NCBI RefSeq assembly: GCF_008831285.2
Contig: NC_045142.1
Coordinates: 16,557,354 to 16,621,353 of the forward strand
Direction of reading: 5' to 3'
Source of the DNA: Nymphaea colorata
Taxonomy: Eukaryota > Streptophyta > Magnoliopsida > Nymphaeales > Nymphaeaceae
Length of the DNA stretch: 64,000 nucleotides
Each line of letters opens with the position of its first letter. The stretch's first letter is position 1. Positions 12,031-25,308 of the stretch are shown here, one piece after another. Under the pieces are notes generated by a model. It was not told the origin of the DNA. It saw only the letters and a list, made by a program, of their open reading frames with translations, and did no database searches. The position numbers were made by a program, and so were the translations under genes.

Positions 12031-12646
12031 CTCCTTGTGCAGTGAAATGATTTCAAATTGCTGTTATTTCTGCTTGAGATATTGTACTTATTTTGTTGAT
12101 TTGTGTTAAAAATCACACACGCCATTTGAGTGTGGCCGTGTTCCCATTTTCTATTTTTTTTGGGAGCTATCTCATTGCAGAAAACATGTTAAGGAAAATA
12201 AGTAATTTAGCTCACCTTTTTAATGATGGTTCTCTATGCACATTTCCATCAACTATTTATATTCCTATTGTCAATTTCTTGCCAATTGTAGACTAGTGTT
12301 TGAAAACTGACATTTTATAGATTTAGGCTATTAACAGACAAAATTTTTCCTTTCAACAGCACAGTCTCCACCTAATATGTGTATAGTTATAACTAACTAA
12401 CTGTAAGTCAGCTGAAACCATTTTGTAAAAAACCATTTGTTGGTCATCCAAACAAAAACAAGGTTTTCAATAGTGAAAACCTGGTTTTTTGCATGATAAC
12501 CAAACAGTAAAACCAGGTTTCACAAACACATTAAAAAAACTGGCTTTCTAAACCAAATCTTCACAAAATCTGTTTTTTCTAAGGGTACATCCAAACAAGG
12601 CCTAAAATTTTTTGCATTTTCTACCTTTTGAAATTATGAAATATGA
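12031..12646. other. No gene; short palindrome inside
   Basis: Non-coding. AGGTTTTC at 12461-12468 and GAAAACCT at 12475-12482 form a perfect 8-bp inverted repeat. CATCCAAACAA-type words recur at 12447 and 12590, in the style of MITE ends, but I could not define an element. Confidence 0.45.
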
Positions 12647-12654
12647 TGTGCCGG

Positions 12655-13123
12655 TAGGGCTGTTCAATGAGTCGAGCTAACTCGAGCTCGACTTGTTTAT
12701 TAAATGAGTCGAGTTCGAGTTAAGAAATAAACTCGACAACCTAAATGAGTCGAGCTCGAGTTAAGTGGACTTGGCTCAGTTAAACTCGTTTAAGCTTGAG
12801 AAAGAAAATATATAAAGTACATTTCATAAACTTATCAAAAAAAGTAGATTGCTCAAATGGATTTACATGTGACTGGTATGTGGGAGGTTTCATGTTCAAG
12901 TCTTTATGCTGCCTCTTCCTTTAAAAACCTAAATTTTTTAATGAAATGCTTGGCTCGGCTCAAGCCAGTCTTCGGCTCGAGCCCAATCAAGCCGAGTTCA
13001 AGAAGCTCAAGCTAATGAAATTGAACTAGAGTCGAGCTCGAGCGAGTTCAAGTTCCTTTCAAGACAAGCTAGCGGAGTTTGAGCTGGCTCAACTCGGCTC
13101 GAACTCGCTCATGAACAGCCCTA
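12655..13123. mobile_element. Non-autonomous hAT element
   Basis: The left end is TAGGGCTGTTCAATGAG and the right end CTCATGAACAGCCCTA, which are inverted repeats. The body is rich in GAGTCGAGCTCGAG-type words in inverted orientation. Flanking the element are TGTGCCGG (12647-12654) and TGTGTCGG (13124-13131), an 8-bp target duplication with one change. Eight-base duplications and a TAGGGCTG-type terminus are characteristic of hAT elements. At 469 bp, with no transposase frame, it must have been moved in trans. Confidence 0.88.
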
Positions 13124-13131
13124 TGTGTCGG

Positions 13132-14526
13132 TTCCAATGAGGCATAATCATGTTTTTTGGGTCAAAATCCACAAATGACAAGGAGCTCAGTTTATGTTTT
13201 AGCTTTTAATGTTAGATTACATCATGGCATTTACACTTTTGAACAAAGTCTCTCTAAAATGAGAGTTGATGATTTTTATTTCTATGTAATATAGTATGTG
13301 AAATGGCAGGATGTGGGGAGAAGCTTTGTTGACAGTACCAAACAGGCTGACTAGTTGGCCTCGTTGATGACCAGCTGACTACTTCTCAATTTTCTAGGCA
13401 GCTGCTGCTAGTGCCCATCTCTCTTTTTGTCTCCGACATACGTTCATAAATGCCATAGTTACAAAATTTCTAGTTTTGATTGGACAGATTGCTTTTCTCT
13501 GGAAAATTTCTGATTTCCCAAAACTGATACAAATCTCAAAAGGTATTTAAAGCTAAAAGAAGCAAAGAAATAAAACTAAATTAGCAAATGAGTAAAAGGT
13601 TGCTAATTAACCTAGTAACCGGCCAACAATTGGGTCACCCGGTCGCCAAGTTGACTTGGCTACTTGGCCAAGTCCGGGCATATATTCATATGGCCTATTT
13701 TTACTCTGTCATTTGTAGTTGGATCCAAAGTGTCACCGATGTTTATGTCTGTCATAGTCATTAAATAGAAAATTTAACATACATTAATTATTAAATAATT
13801 AAACTAAAGAATAACATATTGTAAGCCTATAGTAGAATAGGTCATAGCCATAAAAAACGTGAAAAAACATAAAAAATAAGTCAGCCGTTTAAAACTAAAA
13901 AAAACTACACTTTTTGGAAAAAAAACATGAACGAAATGCAATTTTTCATCCTTTATTAATGTGTTTTCCTTTTTTCACTTTTTTTTCATGCCAGACTGCT
14001 TATTTTCATTTTCTAATTTTCATTTGTTGCAAATTTAGTTATTTTCTGATGTTTGTATTACTAGTTTTTCCTTATTTATTTTTCTGAAATTTTTATTTTT
14101 ATTTTTTAAAAAAATTACCATATTTTCTTGCTTTTTTCTCCTTTTTTAAGCTCTCCGTAATATACTCAAGAAAAACCTTGCTGTTTAAAACTCGACACAG
14201 ATTTTATATAAAGTAATGATCTAAAGCTTAAAACAAGAAAAGGAAGATGAGCAAAAACGTGGAATGAGAAATCAATAAGGCTACAAAAGCAGGGAACACA
14301 GTAAAGCTTGGAAGCTGATAAAAAATAGATAACATAATATGAAAATTAATGAACTTGGCTGAAAATAAATTGAAGTATAGACATCAGATAAAATGAAATG
14401 AGAATTTACATAAAGCAAAGGCATCACAGGCCACACAACAAGAAAAGAAGGTTTGTTGGAGAGAGAGAGAGAAAGAACCTTATTGTGATCCCTTCTCGGA
14501 GTCACCAAAGAGGAATGGTTAATGAA

Positions 14527-14535
<9 letters not shown>
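13132..14535. other. AT-rich sequence without a gene
   Basis: Homopolymer A and T runs are common, especially 13840-14160. No coding frame or repeat boundary is supported. Confidence 0.5.
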
Positions 14536-14576
<41 letters not shown>

Positions 14577-14652
14577 CAGAGGGGAGGAGAGAGGAAGCTT
14601 TCTGGTTGCCAGAAAGGGGAAGACGGAAGACCCTCGCAGTGGGGACCCAAGA

Positions 14653-14684
<32 letters not shown>
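14536..14684. repeat. GA microsatellites with a G11 run
   Basis: A (GA)n run at 14536-14566 passes directly into 11 G residues. A second (GA)n run lies at 14657-14684. Confidence 0.95.
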
Positions 14685-14688
<4 letters not shown>

Positions 14689-15521
14689 ACAGAGTTACCC
14701 GGTTCTCGGTCTCTTCAGTGGACAACACTATATTGGCTTGGCTGACTTGTATTCGTATACCCTCTGGTGAAATCTTGGCCCTAACAGCTTATATGCAGTG
14801 GTTTGCTAACCAGTAAGTGTAAAACAAGGTCAAAAAAATGGTCTCGCTCCCTATGCCACATGCATTTGGGTACGGCTGCCGGAACGAGTATGGGTGTAGA
14901 GCGTTTGAAAATTACTTGGGTATGGGCACACGGTCACATACACACACAGATACCAAACAATAAGCCTACACATACACAAATCAAGAAACCATCCGGTTTA
15001 TACTGTCCTATTCAAACAAAAAACGAACTAAAAGGTTAGTGAGACTACAAAACTATGAAAGAGATTGAAAAAAAGACTTAGGAGATACAGAGAAAGAGTG
15101 AAAGGCAGAGATATGGAGAAAAGGGAGCAGAAAAAAGCCAAAAAAAAAAAAAAAAAACTAAGAAAAACATCTAGTGGATTCTTCTTGCAACAGATAATCA
15201 AAAAAGGAAGAAAAACTGAAAAAATGATAGGGGAAGAGTGCCTTCACCAAAAAAAAGGTTGCAACAGATAAATGCTTGCTGGAGAAGTTTGCTGGATGCT
15301 GGAAACCGAAGTTGGGTAGGATGCTGAAGTTTTTTGCATGCAGAACAGCCTTTGAAAGTGGAAGGCTGTTTACTATGTAAATTTAACAAAAAAAAAAAAC
15401 CATAAAGGATTACTTTGGACTTTGACTGAGCCCAAAATTAAGTAGGTTCCACCTTGGGTGCATTGATCGCATCCAAAACATTGAGAACCGCACCTAAGCT
15501 GTGTCTACACCGGAGCCCGCA

Positions 15522-15704
<183 letters not shown>

Positions 15705-18700
15705 GGCTGTGCCAGGCATGGCAAGAGAGCGAGAGAGAGAGTCACTTGCTGGTCAGATGGATCAATTTCCATTTTACCCTTTTCAGGGCATTTTCCAGAT
15801 GAATTTAATCTAGTGTAGACCTTGACCAAGGGAATAGTGCCAAAACTACTAACCAGTTTACCCAGGTCCTTTATGCCTTTGTTACCATGAACCTTTGAAA
15901 ATCGCAGTTTACCTAGTTGACCTGGTCATTTTTTTTTACTTTTTGCACTTGAACCCTAAGAAAACCCTAGAAGCTGATCAACCATGGTTAGTTCAACCTA
16001 AATCTTGCTTGCTTTAAACTTCATGGGGGCACTATTTATGAATGAAATGTGCTCAGGCCAACTCATTTTATCTCAATTTAGCCTCCCAGGGCACATTTTT
16101 GGCTCAATTTCTCACCCATAGTCAAAGCCAAGCAGAGGATAAATTCTGCATAATATTTAAACTAACTTTAGTGGCCCTTGAAGTATAACTTTTATGTTTT
16201 AGTTCCAGAGTGTTTGGACCCAGCAACTAGATCACTCTCACTCCCACTTTGGCAGGTTTGGCTCATTTTGGTTCAACCAAGCAAGGTTGGTCCAATTTGA
16301 ACTTAGGGAAGATTCATCACACTTAGAATAGGTTAACTGAAGTTCAGATCTAGTTTAATGATCATGGATTTAGTTCAATTCAGTTTCCACCGTGTTGAGA
16401 GATCAGTCCACTAGTATATTTCATTCTATTTCTGATGTCGGAGTTCAATTCTGGCTCATCTTATATAGTCAACTCCTACTAAGCTAAGAACAAGTTTAAG
16501 TTAAAAACTTCCTTGGTGAAGCATATTAGCAATTTTATAAATTCATTAGCCATATCCACTTCAGTCTCAAGCATGTTTGGAGCTTTTTTTAGTTAAAATT
16601 TCATCAGAATTTTATAATTTCTCGATTTATCATAGTCTGGGAACTACTGATCTCGGTCCCTCAGCTCAACTTATCAAAAGTCCACCTAGAACCTACCAAA
16701 TTAGTAATTTTCTTAGTTTACCCGTCATTTTTCAAATTTCTCTTCTCGTTTAATGTTTAGTTTTTTTAAGATTTTTTTTTATTTTATAGATAAATTGGGG
16801 AAAATTTCCAAATTCTGCCTGAACTAGCTATGACCTAGACCAAGGCTTACATTTCCAATCCCATTGGCCAGTCAAGATTTGACTAATTTTGGAGTACAGT
16901 GTCAAGGGAAAATGGACATTCCATATTATACACCCAAAGCAGCTTGTAATTTGATTTTATCTTATTGAACCCACATGGGGCCCAACACGGGTTTATGGGG
17001 CCCACTGCTGAGTCATTGGACCCCACAGCAGGCTATGCCAGAGGCAGCCTAGATTAGACCTACCTAAACCTCCAAGCTTATTCCTGAATTCACCTGTCTC
17101 CATAAATCGAACCAGACTAGGCCGACTGAACCCATTTTGCTAGTTCAGGCTCACCAAAGTCAAACTCAATCCAACCTCAGAAGTTAAGACTGAGACCAGG
17201 TCTAGCGCAGTCTCAGAAGTCAACTCAGTTTTAGCTCAATAGTCTTCGGCCTATTGGATCCAGTTTGCAACTAGTCTCAATTGATCTAGTCGAGCCTGAA
17301 CCTTGTGCGACCCAAAGGGAATGCACCCTTCATTCCAGATCAAACCTTCATGAAAATACCCAAATCCAAATCCAAAATTTATCTGAACTGTCATTTTAGG
17401 CCTTAATTTAAAGTTATAATCCAAATTTTTTCTGAAATCTAAATTTAAAACTCTTCTCTAGATCCAGTTTTCAATATAAATCTTCTAGGATATGGGTGCA
17501 CAATATCTTGTCACCCAACTCTGATTTACTCCTGGCCATTAAATCAAGGAGTCAATCTTTTTAAATTTATTAGATGTCTCCGAGCTGCCGCCCCCTCTTC
17601 TGGCATTTTCAACTGGACCAAAATGACCCCTAATTCCCTCACCTTTTTTTTTTCACTAGTTATTTCTCAGGTATTTATCCCTCCTCCTTTATCTAAACCC
17701 TTTTTTTTTCTAACTTGGGTTATTTCTCTCATGTTTTGAAGAGGAGTTCAAGTGGTTGCCTCACCCAAGAGAGCTTCCAAGCCCCCATGTCCAACGTGAG
17801 GAAGATAGGAGAAGAATAAAGGAGAAAGAGAGTAAGAAAATAAAGAAAAGAGAAAGGAGGAGAATAAAGAGAAGATAGGTTGGTTCTAGGCCAGACTTTC
17901 GGGAAGGGCACTTCGATTCTTTTTTTTTTTTTTTTTTTTATTAGTTTCCAGCCTTTTTGACTTGTTTCACTCTAATTTCTAGAAGTTAGAATTTGATGTT
18001 TCGGTGTGGTTTCTATGCAATCAGCGTAAAGCCCAACATGTTTTCATGATTTTAAAAGCACATTTCATGCATGTACTATTTCAGGCATTTGATACCAGTC
18101 TAGGCATTGTTTTACCCATTCCATGGGTGCAAACTCCCCCATGCGGTGGTATTAATATTATTTTCTTTTCCTACTTTTTGCATGTGAATAGATCATTCAC
18201 TATGTTGTTTTTGCATTCCAGCACGCACTTAGAATGATTTTGTGTGTTTTTCACATTGCTTCCTGTTTATTTCTTTGTACATATCATGCCAATCATGTCC
18301 ATGCATGCATGCAAATAGGCAATTAGGTAGCAAATGTCAAAATTGGATTAGGTAAGCCTGCAGAAAATTTCAATTTAGACCATATCTCTTTCCCTATAGC
18401 ACAATTTTCGAATCCGTAAAAGTTGTTGCCTTTCCAGATGAGTCTAGTTTCCTTTGACACCATTTTTGTAGATTTTGGAGTCCATTTCACCGCTTCTGCT
18501 GTGTAAAATGTAGAAACTGGTTTTCTATATGGTGCACAGGTGCAGATCCACAGTTGCCTCTGGCTACACCCTTGGATGTTCTGCAAAACTGTAAAGCAGG
18601 ATCTTTTCTAGGATATGCCAAGAGCCTCCCTTTGAGTTTTAGCTCATTCCAGCATTGTTAAGGTCTTTGTTTCCCATCCATAAGCCCCCAACGGGAAACG

Positions 18701-20219
18701 ATTTCACAATTCCATAAAATGGATTCTCTTTAGGGAGATACCAGCAACCAATTCACCAGGGTTTGGCCCAATCCAATGCCATTAGACCCTCCTTTTAGTA
18801 GTCCAAAGTTGGCCTTCGAGTTTTCTATCATGTTATTTTGCTTTTTCTGTAGTGTCGCATGCATGATCAGGATCACACTGAGAGCCACATAAGGGATTCA
18901 GGTTCCTTGCATATCAATGCTTTTGAACATATCCTGGGCTGGATACATCTTCATAACCCTTAGTTGCCCTTCATGTTCGAGACATACTTTTGTTTCTTGT
19001 TCTTTTTTGTCCAATGTAGTAAGTAAACAATAAGAAATAGTGGAACAATATTTATTTTTGTCACTTTATATTAGGGTTGCATCCACACAGGGTTTTCCTT
19101 CCTTTGTATGCATGTGAATGAATTGTCATGCAGTTACACACTTTCAATATTCAATCCATCGCTCATTGGTCGATGCATATCACAATCCTCTTAAAAACCC
19201 AAGCCTGTTCAATATAGTTCACACAGTTGTCTATAACCACTGCTCAAATTAAAGGGTCTTGGCAGCATACTTTCTAACGTGCATCATGGTTTAATTTGAC
19301 TCTTTTCCAGGACCAGTTTCCTTTCCATTTTAAAATCAATTTTCATCTGATTTCCCATTTTGTTTTCTGAACCATTTCTCAAGATTGCATTGCATGTATC
19401 TTGTAGTCGTAGGGTCCATTTACATGAGCATGACAACGATGAAGGGTTTTAAGGTAACTTCATTTTGCCAACACCCTAAGGATCCCTTTAGATTTTAGAA
19501 TTCAATCCTTTTCCAAAATCTAGGTGATGCACATACTTAATTTCTCACTTCACATTTTTTATTAGGATCTAAGAAGCATTTAGGCATTTAAGCATTAAAT
19601 GAAGTAGTTTTGTCCTTAGTTGGCTTATCTCATGATAGGATCTAAGATGCACATACCTAATTTCTCACTTCACAAACAGGTCCCATCTTCCTACTTTCGC
19701 TACATTCTGAAAAATCGGAGGTGAGTTCATTATTTTCAAAATCATGTTTTGCAATCTTTTTTTTTTTTACAGATAAACATAGTTTGGACCATATTATTCT
19801 TTATTACCTATTGACCACTTGATGTCTAGATTACACAAATGCTTTACTGTGGTTCCTTGTTTCTTCATCTATTTCTACTGCACTTTTATTTTTGCCGTTT
19901 GACCTTTAGGTTGAATCCTCATTCTTTGCATGCTAATACTTGTAGGGCATCTAATCAAGGAAACATTACCTAGTTGTAAATTATATTAAAGTGCTTGAGA
20001 AAACCTTGTTATTTGTAGTGCCCAATTAAGTATTGCTGTTCTTTTACAAAAGAGAAAAATAAAACTTGGAAGGAAGTCAATAGTAAAACATAAGCTAGTT
20101 GTTAATTATCATATATTCATGACACATGCAACAGAAAATGCAAGAAGGAAGCATAAGCTTATTGTCTTTCTTTATTCTCGTTGGGCATAAGGAAATGCAG
20201 GGATAAAGATTCTTATTTG

Positions 20220-20221
<2 letters not shown>
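15705..20221. other. 4.5 kb of unclassified non-coding sequence
   Basis: No gene or element boundary could be supported. The stretch has a T20 run at 17920-17939, a purine-rich block at about 17790-17880, and a short direct repeat (GATGCACATACYTAATTTC) near 19525 and 19645. Its composition and lack of frames would suit a large retrotransposon LTR or untranslated region, but I found no primer-binding site or paired repeat. Confidence 0.45.
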
Positions 20222-20317
<96 letters not shown>

Positions 20318-20343
20318 TGTGTGTGTGTGTGTGTGTGTGTGTG
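20222..20343. repeat. Compound (AT)n-(TG)n microsatellite
   Basis: Ninety-four bases of perfect AT (20222-20315) followed by GA and about 25 bases of TG. Confidence 0.97.
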
Positions 20344-20634
20344 GAGAAGTCAATGTAGCACACATCATGTGCCCAATAGTTGTTGGATGACTAAAATTTG
20401 AAGTTCATTACTAAAAGGACCATAAATCATCGTTAAAGCCTCCATAAACCATCTCTCTATCAAATAACCATATCTAATATCCAAAAGAGAACTGAGTCGT
20501 ACAAAGATTTCCTTAGGCTGGACAGAGATTGGCCCTGAGTGCAAAGCAATTTAGTAACTTAATTTTTTAGTGACAAATTTTTGAATTTTAATAATCCGGT
20601 AGAATCTGGTGGCAGCATCGAATTCCTCATATAT

Positions 20635-20895
20635 ATATATATATATATCGCAACTCAGACTTTTCATAGTCATTCAGCCATCTAACCAAGGCCATCCTAT
20701 CCATCACTATGGATAGTTAAGAGAAAAATAAGGAGAAAAGGTGATGGACATTTTCATCAACTAGCATTAGTTCTCACCTTTTTCTCCTTGTTTCCTTTCA
20801 ACCATCTATATGATTTAGATAAACGACCCTGGTTAGATGGCTGGGTGACTCTGGATAGCTAGAGTCATCATTCTCTCACTCTATATATAGTGTGC
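20635..20895. mobile_element. Palindromic MITE, family M1, copy 1
   Basis: The ends are inverted: GTCATTCAGCCATCTAACC on the left and GGTTAGATGGCTGGGTGACT on the right. The middle carries GACATTTTCATCAACTAGC. The same architecture and core recur at 54522-54778 and, in the opposite orientation, inside the duplicated block at 50335-50525 and 56525-56700. No coding capacity. The edges are approximate because AT repeats flank it. Confidence 0.8.
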
Positions 20896-22892
20896 TAATA
20901 TATAGTGTAAAGAAGAACACCATACATTCTTGATTGGAATGCTTCCCATCAGATGGATGCTTTCTAGTCATGAGTGCTGCATTGTTGCATTTCATAAATG
21001 CAAATGTCATGCATGAATCATGCCAATTTCATGGAAGCTTTCATCCAAGGATGTTCCCACAAAGTCGAATGATGAACATTTAAGTGCAAGGCAAGCCTTT
21101 AATCTTGAAGCAACACAAGGCAAACTAGATGGAAAAACATTATTGGAAGCCTATGAAGGACTTGTTTACTAATCATGCCAGCCTTAGTAATCACTTACTG
21201 GGAAGGAGCTTCTATCATCTTGGATCAACCCACATTTATAGTGCACAAATTCATGATAGTTTATCTTTGAGATGACAAATAATTAAACGTTTTTCAAGGT
21301 TCAACACTCTTTATTTTCGTTGTGCTATTCTACCCATACTCCACACAAAGAACCAATTGATTCTGTTAAACCCATTATTCTCGAAGATAAAAAATCAAAC
21401 ATAGTGCACAGTATTTGTTAATTCCAGCTTGTAACATTTATTCATTTATAGGCTCTGTTATTAGTAAGGTTCGCTCACTCAAAACTACAACGATAATACT
21501 AGGTACTACATAATGGTGAAGTTTGGGGAATTTGATTAACTAAAAATAACTAAAATCACTAAGTAAAACATTGCCTAGTCCTCCAAACAATGATAACCAA
21601 TTTGAGGGGAATGTATATTTTTAGTCCTCCAAGCAACCTCCTTGTGATTTTGCTGAACTAAAAGTAACATTTAAAATCTTTGGCAGGAAGTGAAACTTTA
21701 TCTAGTCCCCCAAATGGAGGGGCACCGTATAATTATCAAGTCATGCACTCAGCCTCCTTTTTTTCTTTGAACATGACTGAAATCACATAACAATCACCAT
21801 AGCCATCCATTAAATGCCTACATTGCACAAGGCCTATTCATGAAATATATGCCACCACATTACACTACATCCATTGACAGAATCTGTTTTAATCTGATCT
21901 ATCTATTCATATATCTTTCTATTGAAGTGTTTTGTCTCATCATTAGTTCCTAACCCAAATTTTCTCCACGAAACAGATGCACACTTCATGAAGCAACCTA
22001 TTTCTCAAAACATGTATTAAAAGCCTAAATAATTTACCTGAAGAAAAAGATTATATAATAATATGATTAAACACTTAAATTCTGCTTAACCTATTGATTT
22101 ACCTATCTCAATGGAATGCGAAAAGAACCATTTCACTGTTATATCGTATATCAACTCAATCTCCCCCTTTGCGTTTGCAAATTATAAAAATTAACCCAAA
22201 GGATTTTAAATATGGTCTCTAAAAGTTCAAGACTAACAGTTAACCTAAGAACTACAACTTATAAGTAAACCTATAAGAACTAGAAATTATAACTCAAAGA
22301 AAATAAAGTGTTGATCAAGGGAAAGAGGGGTCTTGAGGGTTGTAGCACATTGGGTGGCAAGGCAGTCCACTTCAAAGGGGTCTATGTTACGACATTGGTA
22401 ACTGGGTGCTGTCACATCCCAATGTTTACTCCTCTGGACTGTAAAAGGTGCCCAAGCAAGCTTTGTGAACCCCAAGGATGAGGCCATAGGGAGGCTAGGG
22501 TCTCTTGGGAAGGTGGAAAAACAGCTCATCCTAAAAAAATTAAGAGAGAGAGGGAAAGAGAGACACCTGCTCTTTTGTGTAGGCAAAGTTCTTGGCAATT
22601 AATCTCGTCATCAGAGCTCTCCATGGCATTGGAACTAAGTTGAAGGAACTCAATTCCCTCAATCTCATCGGGCATCCTCTCTGAGTTAGCGATAGACTAG
22701 ACCATGCGGGCCTCACTGATCCAAGCCCATCCTAGATGTAGCTCAATAGCATCTCCCCTATTGCCAACCACAAGAACATGGGAACTGGTAGGATTCAGTG
22801 ACTACATGCCTTCTAAATCAAAAACCCCTAAATCTCTCATGGAGAAGATTATCGATTTTTCTATGGATCATAATAAGAGAGGGAAAAGAGAG
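20896..22892. other. No supported gene
   Basis: AT-rich up to about 22280. 22287-22890 is less AT-rich and holds frames of 103 (minus) and 79 (plus) codons that resemble no family. A purine-run motif read on the minus strand near 22160-22185 is like a polypurine tract, but no LTR partner was found. This segment is the target into which copia element B inserted. Confidence 0.45.
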
Positions 22893-22897
22893 AGGGA
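22893..22897. other. Left target-site duplication of element B
   Basis: AGGGA, identical to 33512-33516. Confidence 0.9.
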
Positions 22898-23250
22898 TGT
22901 CAAGGAACAATCAAGTAGAGTAGATCATCTACACACAAACTAAAAGAAACAAGAGGAGACACTAGATTTACATGATTTGGCTATGCAGCCTACATCCATG
23001 GTGAAAGTTCTCTCGCATTGCTGTAAATTCACCTTCAACCATCACCATTACATAGGTGCATGATAAAAGAGAAAAAATCCCAACATGAAGCCAAGAGATA
23101 GATCTATCACACAAAGGAAGGGGCTCTCCTTTCATGGCAACTCACAATGGCAAAGAGAGTTTGCCAAGAAAAACATACAATGGAAAAGGAATCCTACTCT
23201 AAGACCAAGAAGGCAATGGTGACTCCTCGAGTAGGAAGGAATCTCTAGCA
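22898..23250 (-). repeat. 3' LTR of element B
   Basis: Plus-strand ends are TGTCAAGG...TCTCTAGCA. It aligns along its full length with 33162-33511, with long shared blocks such as AAATTCACCTTCAACCATCA and GAGAAAAAATCCCAACATG. The adjacent polypurine tract is at 23251-23270. Confidence 0.92.
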
Positions 23251-23270
23251 TGCTGCCCCTCAAGTTGGAG
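23251..23270 (-). other. Polypurine tract of element B
   Basis: On the minus strand the sequence ACTTGAGGGGCAGCA leads into the LTR. This is the usual copia position for second-strand priming. Confidence 0.75.
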
Positions 23271-23654
23271 CCTACATGTTAATTTGCCCAACTTGTGAAT
23301 CATCTACTTGTGGTGGTCACGATGCAAAACTTTGGTAAAGACATATGCCAATTGCTTTTGGCTATTAACATGTGTGGTGAAATCTCTTTACTATGGATCT
23401 TCTCACAAAGAAAGTGACAGACAATCTCAATGTGTTTGGTTCACTCATGAAACACGGGGTGGCACTAACATAGAAGACTACCATGTTGTCACACTTAAAC
23501 TCCATAGGTTACTTAATAGATACTCCCATGTCAATTAGCAATGATTTGACCCAAATAAGTTCACACATACAAGATGTCATAGCTCTGTATTCTGCTTCTA
23601 CACTTGATCAGGCTGCCTCCAACAACTTCTTGTTTTTTCAAGTAACTAGATTGC
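23271..23654 (-). pseudogene. RNase H remnant of element B
   Basis: Minus-strand translation shows 'SNLVT' and 'EAEYRAMTSCMCELIWVKSLL' with the conserved EAEY acidic patch, then 'CDNMV', both typical of copia RNase H. Several stops are present. The sequence stops at 23655, where element A begins. Its upstream part ('WAGDPNAPSLV') lies at about 29335-29375 on the other side of A. Confidence 0.82.
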
Positions 23655-23659
23655 TACTT

Positions 23660-23894
23660 ATTGAACAGAAAAACACACAAAGAACACAAGTGTAGCGTGG
23701 AAAACCTTCAACACAACAAAAAAACCACAATGATAGGAGATGATTCTAGCGCTCACTAGCTGCCAGTCACTCTCTCTCTTAATTCTCATTCACTTCTAAA
23801 ATAGTGTTACACATTTTACTTAAATAGTACTCAACATGGACTGCAGGTCGGATCGGGTCTAGACCCAAACCTAGTCATACAAAACATGTCAACA
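23660..23894 (-). repeat. 3' LTR of element A
   Basis: Begins TATTGAACAG (TG decayed to TA) and ends ATGTCAACA on the plus strand. It pairs with 29094-29329. An ACTCTCTCTCTTAATTCTCA block is identical in both. Confidence 0.93.
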
Positions 23895-23912
23895 CTCCCC
23901 CTCAAGTTCAAC
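23895..23912 (-). other. Polypurine tract of element A
   Basis: Minus-strand TTGAGGGGGAG directly before the LTR's TGTTGAC, the canonical copia arrangement. Confidence 0.88.
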
Positions 23913-24331
23913 ATACAAGTCGAACATGTCCAACTTGAATATGTTTCTCTCAAATGAAGTAGATGACAAGGCCTTGGTTAGTGCATCAGTTGCTTGATCT
24001 TTAGACTTCATGTAGGGCACAACAAACTCTTTAGCATTAATTCTCTCCTGAATGAAATGATGATCAATCTCCACATGCTTTGTTATATCATGGAACACCA
24101 GATTGTTGGAGAAGTTGATTGCAGACTTGTTATCACAATACATCTTCATTAGACCCTCAATTTTGATTCTGATATCAGCCACAATAGCTCAGAGACTCCC
24201 ATGGCCACAACCCTATATTCAGTTTCGGCACTAGAGTGAGAGCAAATGTTTTTTCTTTTACTTTTCCACACCACAAGGTTTTCCCCCAGGTAAATACAGT
24301 AACCTGAGGTGGATCTCCTGGTGTCCACCCA
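23913..24331 (-). pseudogene. RNase H remnant of element A
   Basis: The frame 23889-24182 encodes 'MYCDNKSAINFSNN', 'KHVEIDHHFIQERI' and 'TDALTKAL', the conserved C-terminal half of copia RNase H, and ends at the polypurine tract. The N-terminal half (about 24183-24331) is out of frame. RNase H would remove the RNA template during cDNA synthesis. A frameshift separates it from the RT frame. Confidence 0.88.
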
Positions 24332-25308
24332 TCATGCCCAGTCAGCATCTAAATAACCTTCAATCTCAAGGGAGTCTTGCTTAACATACAAGAAACCCTT
24401 GTCAAGACTCCTTTTTAAGTAACATAATATCCTATCAACTGCCTTTAAGTGAACATCTATGGGTGCATGCATAAACTGATTCATCGCATTCACAACAAAG
24501 GTAATATCAAGTCTAGTAAGAGTGAGATAAATCAACTTCCCAACCAGATGTTGATATCTTCCTTTTGCTTCTTTACAAAGGGGTTCCCCATCTCTGGGGC
24601 TAAGTTTGTTTACAGCATCTATAGGAGTAAATGCAGATCTACACATATGTTTTCCAGTCTCCTTTAATAAATCTAGAGTGTACTTTCTTTGATTTAACAC
24701 AATACTTATGCCTGACTTAGCAATTTCAATGTCAAGGAAATAGTTTAACTTGCCAAGGTCCTTGAGGTCAAACTTGATAGCCAATAGTTTCTTTAACTTC
24801 ATTATTTCATCTTCATCATTACCTCTGATAGTCATATCATCAACATATACCAACAAAAGAGTTACCTTGTTGTCCTTTCTCTTTACAAAGAGAGTGTGAT
24901 CTCCATTCCCTTGATGATATCCATGTTGCCTCATTACAAGTCTGAGTCATTCAAACCATGCCCAGGGAGATTGCTTGAGCTCATATAAGACTTTCTTGAA
25001 CCTGCAACATTTTCCATGTTCATCATAGCTTGATAGCATGCATATATATATTTCCTCTTCGAGGACTCCATTTAGAAATGTTAACATCTAAGTGGTAGAT
25101 CTTCTACTCCTTCACTACTACTAAGGAGAGGATAACTCTGATGGTCTTCATCTTAGCAGCAAAAGCAAATGTTTCCAAGTAGTCAATCCCATATTTCTAA
25201 CTAAACCCCTTGGCAACCCGGCGAGCTTTGTGTTTGTCCACACTTCCATTTAGCTTATATTTAAGGGTATAGACCCTCTTACATCCTATAAGATGAGCCA
25301 CTCCAGGG
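24332..25308 (-). pseudogene. Reverse transcriptase remnant of element A
   Basis: The longest open stretch, 24332-24934 (200 codons), holds the catalytic YVDD box in LLVYVDDMTI. It also has 'DLKDLGKLNYFL', 'QRKYTLDLLKETG' and 'YLDADWA', all copia RT/RNase H landmarks. The N-terminal part (24935-25308) is broken by stops and frameshifts but still shows the 'KNAFLNGELEEE' region in shifted frames. The enzyme would copy element RNA into DNA in virus-like particles. Here it cannot be made whole. Confidence 0.9.
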
